Below are positions 34,095 to 42,965 of a DNA stretch of 64,000 nucleotides, one piece after another. The position numbers and the translations under genes were made by a program. The stretch spans positions 2,418,001-2,482,000 of the forward strand of contig JBLDXI010000007.1 in NCBI GenBank assembly GCA_047495785.1, given 5' to 3'. Source of the DNA: Lepidodermella squamata (Eukaryota; Gastrotricha). Below the pieces are notes generated by a model, which saw nothing but the letters and a program-made list of their open reading frames with translations, was not told the origin of the DNA and searched no databases. Every line of letters begins with the position of its first letter. Within the stretch, counting starts at the first letter, position 1.

Positions 34095-34487
34095 CCAACA
34101 ACCGGGCCTGAATGCGTCCAACTCGCCGGTCAATGCGAGCCGCTTGACTATCAGCAGCCAATTTTCGCAGAGCTCAGCTTTGTGGGCGAAAGCCGTAAGT
34201 TTCGATTTGCATTTGACCTTCTCGGCCGCAGTTTAATTTAGTTTTTGCATAATTTGGCCGTTTACACTAAGCGATGTCTACATCGAAATATCAGCCTACA
34301 TCGCCACTGGCGGGTATGCGTATGGCGCCGATGGATTAGCTATTATCGTTGCTAACAATGCTTCTTTGACTCGACTCAATTCAGGTAAATGTCATGCAAA
34401 TGTTTGAAATATGAGTAACGGGAATCACTGGGTTATGATAAGCATGGTAGATTCACTGGTAACGAATAAATATTGGGTCTGATGGAA

Positions 34488-34635
34488 CAGAGAGGGAAGT
34501 ACCGCCAGTGATGATGAGGATTGTCCCTACCAGTTCAATACGGTCAACTGAATCAATGACCGAAGACCGAAGGAGAGGCTCTTCTGTGGATTTTCCCTAT
34601 CCCTGCCAGTTCTACTGTCCTACTTTGCTCTCTGC
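34488..34635. repeat. MITE-like repeat, same family as 25679-25827
   Basis: Starts AGAGAGGGAAGTACCG and ends CTACTTTGCTCTCTGC, the inverted form, with the internal CCCTACCAGTTC shared with the copies near 25.6 kb. It lies in an intron of the dead lectin gene. Confidence 0.5.
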
Positions 34636-35304
34636 GATCGAATAATTCCGAACAGTCTGATTTCGACCATAAGTTGGCTGAGGTCAAGTAAAACGAATTC
34701 TAGCAAAGACATCGTTTCGTACAATTTGAAAAGAATTAATAACAAATTTAAATGTTCAAATCGATCGTATCAACAAAAAACAAGATCGCTTAATTTAATT
34801 TTTTTCCGTTTTCGGATTATTTGTGCAGATGAAAGGGTATAGACGTTCTATGTGAACTGCGTGGCGTATAATAACAAAAACCGGTGCACCATTTGTGACT
34901 AATTCAATTCAAATATAATTTATTTTAGGTGCAACGTACGCCGTTGACTGGTCGTCGCTGATAGGCCTATTCGTGCGCCTTTATCCATACAGAGGCTACT
35001 TCGGCTCATGGCTGAACACGCGACCTTATGGTAACGATTTGCTCACTTGCTCCAGCCGAGATATCGTATCTTGCGGCAGTCTTTTGAGAACCCAGGACTG
35101 GGTTCTGAGTCATCACCCTCCAGGTTCGCGTAGAAGGCGGCAATAAAGTCTCCATCGCGCTGTGTCGTGCTGACGGCAAGTGCATAGGTCCTTACACGGG
35201 ATCTTCAGACCAATATAGTCTGCTGAATAAAATCTTCGCCAATCAGACGATGATGCTGGGCATTGCTGGGCAGGCTGGAGGAGTGTCAGACACTCAGGAC
35301 ATAT

Positions 35305-35642
35305 CATTGTGGAACCACTGGTAAGTTGAACCTTGGCGCGCACGCTGATTGGTCAATTTATCGTTGCTAATGACTCCGGAATGAAACATTTCTGTCGTGC
35401 GATCCACTAATAAATTATTTTATATTTATGAAAAAAATGACCTTGCCACACCCCCTGCCCGGTTTCCATTGGCCACGAGCGTAAACTCCATATTAATTGT
35501 GGTAAATTGCTGCGGCAAAAAACACTTGTTGCAAAAAATCTTATGGATCGCACGACAGAACGTTTCATCCGGGAGTCATAGCAACGATCGATTGACCAAT
35601 CAGCGTGCGCATTGCATTGGACTTTTAAGTGGTCACACAATG
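35305..35642. mobile_element. Fold-back/TIR insertion in the dead lectin gene
   Basis: About 100-bp imperfect inverted arms: CATTGTGGAACCACTGGTAAG at the left matches the complement of the right end, with a strong core GCACGCTGATTGGTCAAT (35341 onward) repeated inverted at 35590-35607. It splits the ...TQDI / SVAVYD... codons of the lectin-like domain. Target duplication unclear. Confidence 0.6.
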
Positions 35643-35788
35643 ATTGAGCGTGGCAGTTTATGACTGCTCTAGTTCACCACCTTCGACCAAGTAAGTAACA
35701 TTATTTTCTATATTTCGCCAATTACATTGCTGTCTAATCGGGATGAGTCAGTAAAAGAGTTATCAACAGTTGATTAAATATTCCAGCT

Positions 35789-36382
35789 ATGATGTATGCC
35801 TGCGAGTCATGGAATATTACGGAAGACGACGAAAGTACGCTAAATACCCAAGAATATAAGTGGCTGCGATGCATTTTAGGAATTACAGTAATGGACTATA
35901 TTCCCAACATCGATATCAGACTATCAATGTGTGGCGGAATAATTGAAGTCGGTAGATTAATTGAAAAACAACGGCTTAATTACCTAGAACATATAATAAG
36001 GATGGAAACGTATGTCGATGATAAGGGTGACCCGATACCACCGGGGCCAGTATACGACCTTTACAGGTGGGTAGCGCCTAAGGAATGGCAGAGACCGGTG
36101 GGGAGACCTCGAACTAGGTGGCTAGATTCGGTAGAAAGAAGTCTGAGAAGAGTGGGTCTTAATACAACCGAAAATATAATAAGGAAAAAAACTGACGGGT
36201 CCCGTGCAGTGTGCGAAGTAGGATTTTCGAGCTGGTGTGTTCCTAATATTGAGCAACACAAAAATTGGATTTCTAAAACAAACGTTTTTACCTCCGGCCA
36301 TTTTGACGGCTGGCAAGCAACTGCTGCGGCGCAGATAAAATCCGACCTTTATCCGGTCACGCCATTTTATTATTTCCTTTAA
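35789..36382 (+). mobile_element. 5'-truncated LINE (non-LTR retrotransposon) 3' fragment
   Basis: The frame encodes the region after the reverse-transcriptase core of non-LTR elements: YACESWNITEDDESTLNTQE, KWLRCILGITVMDYIPN, RLNYLEHIIRM, and the GRPRTRW motif followed by Asp. These blocks are widespread in RTE/jockey-like ORF2 C-termini. The catalytic YxDD domain and ORF1 are absent, so this is a dead 5' truncation. Clade not assigned. Confidence 0.7.
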
Positions 36383-36957
36383 TCGGCCTTCGGCCCTGAA
36401 AATTATCTGCTATCTTACAAGCTCGAAATCCGAATATTGAGAAAGACGAATTCCATTTCGGTATCAATCGATTCAAGATGCTAATAAGCAATGCTGGAAC
36501 TGACAGGATTGAGAAAAAAGTGCTACATAGGCCACACATACGAGCGAAGCGGGCAATTTTTTAAAATTCACCCCGAAGAAGGGTCTGAAATCTCAAAAAA
36601 ATGGCAATGCAATTATATAAATGAGATGATGCGGAGCATTGTTCAAAAAATGGTTTCAATGCAACTACCAGTAGGGTCGACGTCGAACCTTGAATTAGCC
36701 ACCGTTGCACAATCTCCTATTAAACCCGGAGGCGAGCGCAGCGAGCTTTAGCTGACGATATTTTGGCGATTTTAGTGTCAGGAATAGCCGGAAAATGCTT
36801 AAAAACTCGGCATCCATCGTCCTCACAATGGGTGTTCTCTATAATTACTTTGGTTCTATAATGGATTTCACAACTCCAATTAAATTTTGAAATTTTCTCC
36901 CGCCAGACCGAGCTGGGGTGTCGCGACACCCCAGCACCCCTGTACTTCGCACCCTGG
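36383..36957. other. Spacer between LINE fragment and unit 2
   Basis: An 86-codon frame at 36491-36751 has no recognisable family. The junction with duplicated cassette sequence is near 36957, where similarity to LAMP exon 3 begins abruptly. Confidence 0.4.
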
Positions 36958-37357
36958 TTGCATTCGGTCCCGTGTGGAAGCTCCCGCTTGCGTTGATTCG
37001 CTTGACATGGTAAGCAGTGACATGAGAGCTCCTGAGGTCTACGTTTACCGCTGCAATGCCGAGAAAAGCATGGTCTTCGGGACAGCCACTGTATCCCTAT
37101 CAGGCGTCAAGTTGCAAGCTTTCCATCGAGGCAATAACACTGCCTTGACTGGCATTGATGAGTATATCTGCATGCGGAGGATGCGGTGGTGATAGGCAAT
37201 CTACCTCTACTGATTGCCGTCGGTTCCGTCATCATCATAGGTGGCATTGTAGCCCTTGTGTTCATTGTCCGTGCGATCTATTTTCGAGTGAAAGAAGCCA
37301 ACCCAAAACATCTAGCTTTTAAAAACGAAGAGCCGTGTGGCAAAGCCAACTATTGAT
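36958..37357 (+). pseudogene. LAMP-like gene fragment, copy D (3' part only)
   Basis: Matches the last exon of LAMP copy C (57950-58339) almost base for base but lacks exons 1 and 2. A 1-base insertion near 37170 (CATGCGGAGG against CATGGAGG) shifts the frame just before the transmembrane helix, and a 2-base insertion near 36972 disturbs its start. The transmembrane and tail codons survive in another frame. It marks the left edge of unit 2. Confidence 0.8.
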
Positions 37358-37836
37358 TTTCTGCCTGTCGACCTTGGCTAATTGACTCAAGTTGTACATG
37401 CATGCATATGCCAAGCATATGAAAGCTAATTGGCCTCTATAAACCCTTTGTAAATATTCCAGGAAGAGAGGCTTGAAATAAACTAGACCATTGATGCTGA
37501 TCATATCCATTTTCTACTTGCAATGATGACCTGGTTGCGAGATTTTTGAAGGTGTAAAAATGCGTTTCTCGATTACTCATCTCGAACAGTCGTTTTGTGG
37601 ACACTCCCGCCGACGACGAAATAAGAGTGCCATTACATCATATTCTGGCATGGCGTTGGACTTCACACCTTAGTCGAACCAGCCGAAGTGGGAAATGTTT
37701 CGCATTCCAAGTTGAAAGTGGAATAAGGAGTAAGTATATCGTTGTTGAGGTCTAACATAGACCTGTCAATTATTTAGCGCTGACAATGTGAGAAAAACAA
37801 GCTACTTGGCGGCCGAGTGCAGAGAAATTAAATCCT

Positions 37837-37863
37837 ATTTATAAAAACCTGAGCATATAAAAG
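37837..37863 (+). promoter_or_regulatory. TATA-type promoter of small secreted protein 1 (unit 2)
   Basis: TATTTATAAAA and CATATAAAAG lie 55-80 bp before the ATG at 37915; the identical arrangement is kept before the unit 3 copy (58818-58844). Confidence 0.5.
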
Positions 37864-37914
37864 CGTTGGCACTAACTTGGAGTTAAAAGAGATTGTCTTC
37901 GCTTTTTCGAAAAA

Positions 37915-38352
37915 ATGGTTCGGAGCTTGGCATTATCTATCCACCTTTTATCCGCTTTTCTGGTCCTGGCCAGCTCTCACAGACAAGCAGATGCGGATGC
38001 TGATGGCAAAAACATCTACGATGACGTTGAAGTACTAAGCAGCGATAATACTAACAAGCAAGGTGAAATCGTGAATTCTGACGCCGGCGAGACGCAACTG
38101 CAAGCCGACTGCAGTGGTTTGGATAACAATCAGAAATTCGTTGTCTGCTGTCATTTCAGTGCGGATAAATTGGTCAAGTGTTGGCTAGAGGACCGCAAGA
38201 CTTCGGACAAAACCTCAGCTGAATCAAGCGAATCCATGTCAACGACTACGAAGAGGACCACGCCAAGAAGGATTACTACTGCCACAAAATTTCAATCGAC
38301 GTCTAGAAAAGCTAAAACTACGACAAATGAAAATTACTATAATTATGAGTGA
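37915..38352 (+). CDS. Small secreted Cys/Thr protein, type 1, unit 2
   Basis: 145 aa. Signal peptide MVRSLALSIHLLSAFLVLASS, an acidic segment, then a compact cysteine block (LQADCSGLDNNQKFVVCCHF followed by a further CW). A Ser/Thr/Lys/Arg-rich tail with the TSRKAKTTT motif suits O-glycosylation. Family not recognised. It is clearly related to the neighbour at 39052 (same DC...CCHF spacing and TSRKAKTTT motif) and to the two unit 3 copies. Single exon with a TATA box close upstream, as for highly expressed secreted products. Possible role in secretions or surface coat is guesswork. Confidence 0.7.
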   Translation: MVRSLALSIHLLSAFLVLASSHRQADADADGKNIYDDVEVLSSDNTNKQGEIVNSDAGETQLQADCSGLDNNQKFVVCCHFSADKLVKCWLEDRKTSDKTSAESSESMSTTTKRTTPRRITTATKFQSTSRKAKTTTNENYYNYE

Positions 38353-39051
38353 TTAGGCTTTTCCCATGTTCGATGATGAATGACGGCTGTGAATTCCATA
38401 GATGAATAATAAACGCATAACAAAAATCCCAAGAATTCGTTTCATGAATGCGATTTTAGTTCACTATGTTTGAAGAGGGCGCCAACAATTCGTTAAATAT
38501 ACATTAGACGGCTGAAAAGGTACCTGGAACTTTCCTAAATATTCTTTGCCCGCTTTCACAGCACAACAGCCTTCGGTTTGATCGGCCTAAAGAGGATACT
38601 TTTTGTTAGACTCTATGCCCCACAACCGGCCGAGGGGGAAATCAGACATCAAATTACAGTGAAACCTCAAAACTCACAATGAAAATAAGGCTCAAAAATT
38701 ACCCGCAAATATTCCAACCTCCAACCTAATCCAAACACGTTTTCGATCGCTTAAAAACAGTAAAATCATAAAATCACCTTATACACCTGTTTATGCACAA
38801 ATTTCTGAATAAAACTATGATTTTAACCCTGAGAATTATGGTTTTGTCCAATGGTATTCTAAATTCCATTGGGCGAAGGTCTACCGAAATCGGATCTCAT
38901 TTCAGACATGTATTAAGCTGTTTTGATGGCAGCTGAGTGCAAAGAAATGAAATTGCACGTTTTATAAAAAAAAATCGCTCATTCACGCGATGCATAATGA
39001 TAGCAATGGCATGGAGTTATCAAGGGTTACATAATATTTCAGTTCTTGAAA
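38353..39051. other. Spacer between the two small secreted protein genes
   Basis: AATAAA near 38408 probably ends the upstream transcript. A TATA-like TTTTATAAAA lies near 38961, about 90 bp before the next ATG. No other feature. Confidence 0.45.
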
Positions 39052-39516
39052 ATGGAATTCACCATTCAACGGCATTCAACATTATCTCCTCTCTATGTCT
39101 TATCAGCTAGTTTGATTCTTATTGGCGGCGTTCAATCAGCGGACGACAATATATACAACGGGGGAATGCCGGAAACGAGCAAATTTGATGGAGCTGACTG
39201 GTATGACCTTGACAGCAGTGAAATAAGCAATACTACCAGGCAAGGTGATTCTACGACACAACTGCAAGTCGATTGTAATAGTTTGAATAACAGTCAGAAA
39301 TTCAATGTCTGCTGTCATTTCAGAGCCGAAAAAATGGATCACATGGCCCGAAATGCCTCTGACGCTCAATCAAGTGAATCTATGACGAATGGAGCATCGG
39401 CAACGAAGAGGACCACGCCGAGGACTCGAAGGAGGATTACAACCACAGCGGACTCTCGATCAACGTCTAGGAAAGCTAAAACTACGACGCTTGACAGCGA
39501 TTATTCGTTGGACTGA
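39052..39516 (+). CDS. Small secreted Cys/Thr protein, type 2, unit 2
   Basis: 154 aa from the ATG at 39052. The N-terminus has a hydrophobic signal (LYVLSASLILIGGVQSA). An acidic segment (SKFDGADWYDLDSSEIS), the shared block LQVDCNSLNNSQKFNVCCHF, then a Ser/Thr/Arg-rich tail with KRTTPRTRRR and TSRKAKTTT follow. It lacks the fourth cysteine of type 1. Nearly identical to the unit 3 copy at 60081. Function unknown. Confidence 0.68.
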   Translation: MEFTIQRHSTLSPLYVLSASLILIGGVQSADDNIYNGGMPETSKFDGADWYDLDSSEISNTTRQGDSTTQLQVDCNSLNNSQKFNVCCHFRAEKMDHMARNASDAQSSESMTNGASATKRTTPRTRRRITTTADSRSTSRKAKTTTLDSDYSLD

Positions 39517-39797
39517 TTTTTGGGCTGTTCAATAATCCTTAATAGGAAATTTTGTAGCTATATATTCCGAAAATACCTGATAAACATCAGGAAATATTTT
39601 GAAGTTTTTTTTCATAACAATGCTTTCGGTCAGTTCCAGTTCGCTTCAAAAATTTGCCCGAAAATGTGTAATTCGCGGAGAATTTAAAAAAAAAATAAAG
39701 AGAATATTGATCAATTTATTTCAGTTGCAAAAAATATGTTAGATGAATGGGCGCGCGCCTGTTTCTCTTCGAAATCGTAGTATTTTAAGATTTTTCA
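39517..39797. other. Spacer; empty site of the 2.1 kb insertion seen in unit 3
   Basis: The string ATTGATCAATTTATTTCAG near 39706-39724 corresponds to the place where unit 3 carries 60741-62884. No gene. Confidence 0.55.
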
Positions 39798-40217
39798 ATG
39801 CAAATTTTACGAGGCATGATTTCTATGGTTCGATTATCGAAAGTCGTACCTTTCGTCATACTCTTATTAATTATCGGCCTGTTTTCTATCCATCCTCTTA
39901 ATCTAAATATTCAAGGTCAAAATCAAGCAATATTGTTCGGAGCTCGACACCTCATGACTTTCAGAAGCCGGAGCTTAAAAAATGAATCGATCAATCGCGA
40001 AGCTCTTACGAACATTACTGTATCCGACTACCTACTCAGAGATGGCAATGATGGTTTTGACGCGAATTCAAGTTATGAAGCGGTGAATTCCCTTTTCATC
40101 ATTGGGATGAAAGTTCGAATATTCAATGAGTTCCTGAACTACCAACAGTATTTATCGGATTTATCTGCAATTTTTCAATTTATTATTTATTTATTTTTGC
40201 ATAAATCTGCAATTTAG
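39798..40217 (+). pseudogene. Truncated glycosyltransferase, unit 2
   Basis: The first roughly 97 codons match the N-terminus of the unit 3 glycosyltransferase (type II anchor VVPFVILLLIIGLFSIHPL). Similarity breaks near 40085-40094, where the sequence becomes homologous to the spacer of unit 1. The remaining codons (to 40217) are spacer sequence read through. The catalytic exon with CGGLGDRLKG is absent, so no enzyme can be made. Confidence 0.8.
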
Positions 40218-41184
40218 TTTTACATTAATTCTGATAATTTTTAATTCAATTTAAATGGCGATGTTAAGTATTTCCAATTTTTCCGAACTTTTAGCTTCAG
40301 GAAATGTTTGCCTACTAGCATGAAAAATTAATTTAAGAGGGCTTTTTAAAGGTTATTTATAGTTTTATTTTTAATCCTCGCCCATTGCCAATTTTTCGGT
40401 AATTTTTCGAAAAATTGTCCGCGTGTCCGTGTAAGTTGCATTTTTGATGCGCATTTCACTTTATAAGTTGCCCTAGATCAAGAATATTGCCGGCGAGCGG
40501 TGTTATGATAATTGTAATCACTCAATAAAAATCGATTGCTTGCCGCGAACGGGGATTAAACAAATAAAGACTGAGACACTGGATCTGCGTCATTGCACAT
40601 TCCGCGCTTGTAAATATAAATACTCACCTATCTCAAGATGATATTTGCGGCAATCAGAGAAATATGTCTTATCTATATATTAGCAATTTTATCGATTTGG
40701 ACCCACTATCAAGTATAGATTCATTTAATTTGGGTGTTCTAGATTTCTTACTATCGCGCATTTGAGAGCCACTTCCGCTAATTTTCAGGAAATGAGATGT
40801 CATATGATCTTTACCGTCATGCTTCCTGTTTATACTAGGTCAAATGACATAATCACATTCCAATACTATTTAGGCCGTTATTATAGGTCACAAATCCCAA
40901 AAGTGATTAGTTTTAATTTCCGAAATTTTAGTAAAATTCTTAATAAATTTTATGCTGATTAGGGATGCGAGAACGAATTGGTCATCACCTTTCCCCCTTG
41001 AATCCTAGATCATCGAAAATCGAAACCAATGTCTCCATGCGTTGTGATTTTATTTGTTATTTCAGGTGACACTCTTAAGGAGTTGGTTAATTATTAACGA
41101 ACAACGTCGCAAATTTTATTCCGCAAAGATTCCAATCACATTCAGTTACAGCATAATCCAGAAAATTTCTGCATTTAGTCAACG
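40218..41184. other. Spacer upstream of EGF gene copy B
   Basis: Homologous to 15150-16338. A 66-codon frame at 40762-40962 is not open in unit 1, so I see no gene. TATA-like TAAATATAAATACTC near 40612. Confidence 0.45.
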
Positions 41185-42305
41185 ATGAACGAAGGAAGAA
41201 TTGCTGTCACGTGCCAACCGGGTTGGGGTGGTTCCGACTGCTCGGATGGTTAGATAATTTCAATATTTTTTAAATATTTTTTTCGCGTTTAGAAATGTTG
41301 GAGGTGTAATTGATCGAAGCCTCCCAAGAGGCTGTTTGCTAAATTTTTTGAGACAAAGGTTACCATGTGACTCGCTGCGCTTTAGTTTTTCATAAACTAA
41401 CGCGCTGGCGGGAATATAATCGGACATAGTAGCATAGCTTGTTTGGCCTATAAAATGTTTATCCTATCGCTGGGGGTAACTCATTATTCAGCCAATTATA
41501 GCCGAAGTGACTAACCATGGTCCCGAGGGATTAAAGTTAAAACGGACATTTGCATATAGGATTCGGCACATTATGAGATGCGAAGCTAGCTTGTTATCTT
41601 TTGCGCAACTTAATTTACGAGATTTTTTTTCAAATTTCAGCTAATGGACAACATTTTCACATGTTAGTCGCCAAATTTGATATTAATTAAAAAAAAAATT
41701 CAAGTAAATTTTAATTTTTACCAAAAAATGAAGACTCTAAAATTTGGCCAAATGTGAAATTTCGAAATATTAAATTTTTATTCTCAATAAAGATCAGTTT
41801 CGATTTAAAATTTAAAATTCTTTAAAATTGTCTAAATTTCATTCCTTAATTTAAAATTTCTCAAATTTCATTTCACATTTTAAATCTCTTAAATTTTATT
41901 AAATGTCTTTTCCTTATTACAGCAGTCTGCAATCCAAAATGTAAGGACGGCGACGTGTGTATCGCCCCAGACACCTGCTCTTCGAAAATCGACATCCCCG
42001 AAGCTAATGGCGTATCGAGATGCCGGCATTTCTTCGTCGCTGATTCGGCTCTGGAAGAAAATCACGCGCTCGAAGATCACCTGATACAACTACCTAGATT
42101 ATCTAGCAGCCAGGTGGCCACTCTAGTGCTGATCTGTGTCGCCAGTTTGTCTATCCTCTTCATCTGTTCCTTACTAGTTTACGCCACGAAACGAAGCGCT
42201 GAGCATTACATGAAGAGAGTAGCGGCGGCTGATAGAAAATCAATCTCGTCATCGAAAAAACTGGTGATTCAAGATAATGCGCGGCTTAGCATGGATGAAG
42301 CCTAA
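41185..42305 (+). CDS. Small EGF-like single-pass membrane protein, copy B
   Basis: Exons 41185-41248 and 41923-42305 give 148 aa. EGF-like block TCQPGWGGSDCSD from exon 1 continues as VCNPKCKDGDVCIAPDTC; one TM helix (VATLVLICVASLSILFICSL) and a basic tail follow. It is 4 residues longer than copy A at the N-terminus (a 12-bp indel). Protein identity to copy A is high, with most changes conservative (for example TSSS to ISSS), which suggests both are under constraint. No signal peptide in the visible exons; a 5' exon may be missing. AATAAA near 42390. Confidence 0.65.
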
Positions 42306-42965
42306 ATTGGTATCCAAAAACTTTCCAAGCACGACGTGCTCTATCAAAAATGTCCGGCTTCATTTTGCTGCCCAGATTTTTTGTTAAAGAATAAAGATGA
42401 GTCATTTATTTGATTTTTTTCTCCAATTTCCAATATAAAAAACTAGCAAGGTGGCGACTGGAAGATACTATATCGATCGATTATCGAAATGAACTAAACT
42501 GCGCGATGTTTGCGCAGCGTGCAGGTTTTGTTTTTGCGAGTTTTTTCCTGCCGTGCCTAAGGGGACGCCTTTGCACCAACGCCTGGCGACTGATTATTGT
42601 GTGACCGCAGCTGCTGCTGCTGCTGCTGCTGCTGCGTCGCAAAAAGACGATGCGAAGCTGCACCGAATCAGTCTGAAGGCTGATAATGGCTCTCTTGCGG
42701 GTTGAGACTATTACCAACAATAAACAGAGATAACAAGCTACCCTGGTAATTTTATTATCGCTGATCTCTACCAGAAAAACAAAGGAATTTTCATGCGCAT
42801 TCTAAAATGGTCAAATAAAAATTCCTCCTTAAAAAAATATAATTTATTCCGTTTTTTTTAATTACTTTGTTCCCCATGTTTTGTCTGTTTTTATCGTCTT
42901 TAGATATTATGAAAGAACAGATTTGACATCTTGCAGAAAATTGGCAGCAATTATTGCGGGTCGGC
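42306..42965. other. Spacer between EGF and PC1-like genes, copy B
   Basis: Contains an eight-unit CTG microsatellite at 42611-42634. Otherwise like 17470-18124; the poly-Ala frame of unit 1 is interrupted here. Confidence 0.55.

Larger units (their letters stand above)
33762..35690 (+). pseudogene. Disrupted third lectin-like gene, relative of the lectin-channel gene
   Basis: Starts with ATG and a signal peptide (MLTCAALSLLLLSLRGVEA), then RCGTLLPQYSLFDHV and ANWDFYQ. Later blocks follow in order: SPVNASRLTISSQ, VYIEISAYI, DGLAIIVANNASL, VDWSSLIGLFVRL, QVRVEGGNKVSIALC, MMLGIAGQAGGVSDTQDI and VAVYDCSSSPPS. They match lectin-like domains 1 and 2 at 26172, with introns at the same positions. 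Lesions: a hAT-like MITE in exon 1 (33913-34094), loss of the AG acceptor before the VYIEISAYI exon, a frameshift near 35105 and a fold-back insertion at 35305-35642. No channel part follows; a LINE fragment comes next. It was once an intact paralogue, probably of the same lectin-channel type, but that is inference. Confidence 0.75.
36958..40094. repeat. Segmental duplication, left part of unit 2 (matches unit 3)
   Basis: Collinear with 57950-63265: LAMP 3' exon, two small secreted protein genes and the first codons of a glycosyltransferase. Unit 3 is longer because of a 2.1 kb TIR insertion at 60741-62884. At about 40094 the sequence switches to homology with unit 1 (15044), a recombination junction. 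Confidence 0.8.

Noticed and set aside
36491-36751. 86-codon frame after the LINE fragment
   Set aside because: Not recognisable as LINE or host protein; probably chance in the decayed tail.
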